Shown here: piece by piece, positions 63,237 to 64,000 of the stretch
Position numbering within the stretch: position 1 is the first letter of the stretch
How the letters are laid out: each line of letters starts with the position of its first letter
Assembly (NCBI GenBank): GCA_004014935.1
Contig: CP025326.1
Coordinates: 1,426,001-1,490,000 of the forward strand
Origin: Saccharomycopsis malanga
Taxonomy: Eukaryota; Ascomycota; Saccharomycetes; Ascoideales; Saccharomycopsidaceae
Direction: 5' to 3'
DNA length: 64,000 nt
Notes under the pieces: model-generated
The model's input: the letters and a program-made list of their open reading frames with translations, nothing else
What the model was told of the DNA's origin: nothing
The model's database searches: none
Translations under genes and position numbers: made by a program

Positions 63237-63278
63237 ACGCGTCAATTGCAAACATTTGGTTACATAAACAACGCGTCA
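63237..63278 (+). promoter_or_regulatory. Two StuA/Efg1-type response elements near the start codon
   Basis: ACGCGTCA at 63237-63244 and at 63271-63278, the second ending 3 bp before the ATG. Both fit the APSES consensus WCGCGWNM. Confidence 0.5.
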
Positions 63279-63281
63279 ACA

Positions 63282-64000
63282 ATGTCTGCAAACCAATCTT
63301 ATTCTTACGACCAACAACAACAAGGTCAAGGTGGTGACGCGTCTCAATCTGGCGGCCAGCAGTCTGCATCTTCGCAGCCAACTGCACAGGGACAAGCGTC
63401 GTCAGGGCAAGCTCAAGCGCAACAGCCATATTACAATTACCAAAGATACGGTAACTATTATGATAGTAACGCGTATTATAACCAAAGCCAACAGCAATTT
63501 TACCAATTGAGCCAACAACAACAAGCTGCTGCTGCTGCTGCCGCTGCCGCCGGGCAACCATACTCTTCGTATCCAGGTCAAACTGGCGCGTCAAGTAAGT
63601 CTGGCGATGATAAGAAGTCATCTGGCGCGCCTCCGTTGCCATACCAAACTGGTGCAGGAGCCCCACAGTCTTATCCTGCAAGTTTCAATGCACAGTTGAT
63701 GTCTGCTGCCGGTCCTGCTGCTGCTGCTGCAGGCGCATGGCCGTTCCCAAACCGGCCTGTCATGAGCCAAACACCTACCAAACCGAGAATCACCACCACG
63801 TTTTGGGAAGATGAAAACACAGTGTGTTACCAGGTTGAGGCAAGAGGCATTTCCGTTTCCAGAAGAGAGGATTCCAATTTCATCAATGGAACCAAATTGT
63901 TGAACGTCACCGGCATGACGCGTGGCAGAAGAGACGGCATCTTAAAAACCGAAAAAACAAGATACGTTGTCAAAATCGGCGCCATGAATTTAAAAGGCGT
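63282..64000 (+). CDS. EFG1: EFG1-like APSES transcription factor (5' part, cut by window edge)
   Basis: 239 codons from ATG 63282 to the right edge. Gln/Tyr/Ser-rich head, nine-residue Ala run (82-90), another Ala run (146-150), then the APSES DNA-binding domain from about residue 168: [60 protein letters not shown], continuing past the edge. This is the Efg1/StuA/Phd1/Sok2 type; Efg1 is the master regulator of filamentation and the white state in Candida. The paralogue Efh1 cannot be fully excluded without the rest. No CTG codon occurs in the visible part. Confidence 0.88.
   Translation, partial: MSANQSYSYDQQQQGQGGDASQSGGQQSASSQPTAQGQASSGQAQAQQPYYNYQRYGNYYDSNAYYNQSQQQFYQLSQQQQAAAAAAAAAGQPYSSYPGQTGASSKSGDDKKSSGAPPLPYQTGAGAPQSYPASFNAQLMSAAGPAAAAAGAWPFPNRPVMSQTPTKPRITTTFWEDENTVCYQVEARGISVSRREDSNFINGTKLLNVTGMTRGRRDGILKTEKTRYVVKIGAMNLKG

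Larger units (their letters stand above)
61683..63281. promoter_or_regulatory. Long divergent promoter, MDS3 / EFG1-like
   Basis: 1.6 kb. From left: a 26-bp tandem duplication (61823-61874), an AACCCTAA Tbf1-type word (62306-62313), an alternating pyrimidine-purine CG/TG-rich patch (62390-62427) with two ACGCGT, a TTC microsatellite (62549-62570), a 16-bp triple repeat (62735-62782), and a T/C-rich stretch (62985-63140) just before the start. Long complex upstream regions and leaders are known for EFG1 in Candida. Confidence 0.6.

Overview
The window reads as an AT-rich, gene-dense chromosome segment of a budding yeast (Saccharomycotina), most likely the CTG-Ser/Candida-Debaryomyces side. Reasons: short introns with GTATGT/GTAAGT donors and a perfect TACTAAC branch site; a class I chitin synthase of Candida length; an EFG1-type APSES regulator with poly-Q/poly-A N-terminus beside an MDS3-type kelch protein; and very sparse use of CTG in strongly expressed genes (Leu is nearly always TTG). 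The code assignment is an inference.

Layout. 0-3 kb: the 5' part of NPR3 (cut by the left edge) and EMP24, both on the minus strand. 3-7 kb: gene-poor, with two or three doubtful small frames. 7-20 kb: RPS27 (intron directly after the ATG), GLC7 (PP1 phosphatase) and the huge GCN1 on the minus strand, then CBC2 in divergent orientation. 21-25 kb: a sugar transporter and an intracellular GH51 alpha-L-arabinofuranosidase in divergent orientation around a promoter with a Mig1-like site. 25-30 kb: a dithiol glutaredoxin (one intron, two possible starts), an unrecognised coiled-coil protein, a repeat-rich gap, and LSB5 (one intron). 31-43.5 kb: a class I chitin synthase, a QDR-type drug/H+ antiporter, DSS4 and a full-length ABCC (YCF1/BPT1-like) transporter. 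44-46 kb: a degraded gene copy and an intact secreted protein with a lysine-rich amphipathic C-terminal region. 47.6-61.7 kb: ATG1 (one 51-nt intron), a SAK1-type Snf1-activating kinase and MDS3. 63.3 kb to the right edge: the first 239 codons of an EFG1-like APSES factor.

Functional themes: nutrient signalling is over-represented (NPR3/SEACIT, GCN1, ATG1, SAK1, MDS3, EFG1), next to vesicle traffic (EMP24, DSS4, LSB5) and a small arabinose-utilisation gene pair. I see no tRNA or rRNA gene, CRISPR array or complete mobile element. Non-coding structure worth attention: a three-copy dispersed repeat of about 95 bp, two long inverted repeats, several tandem repeats, and a promoter module shared by the glutaredoxin and EMP24 upstream regions.
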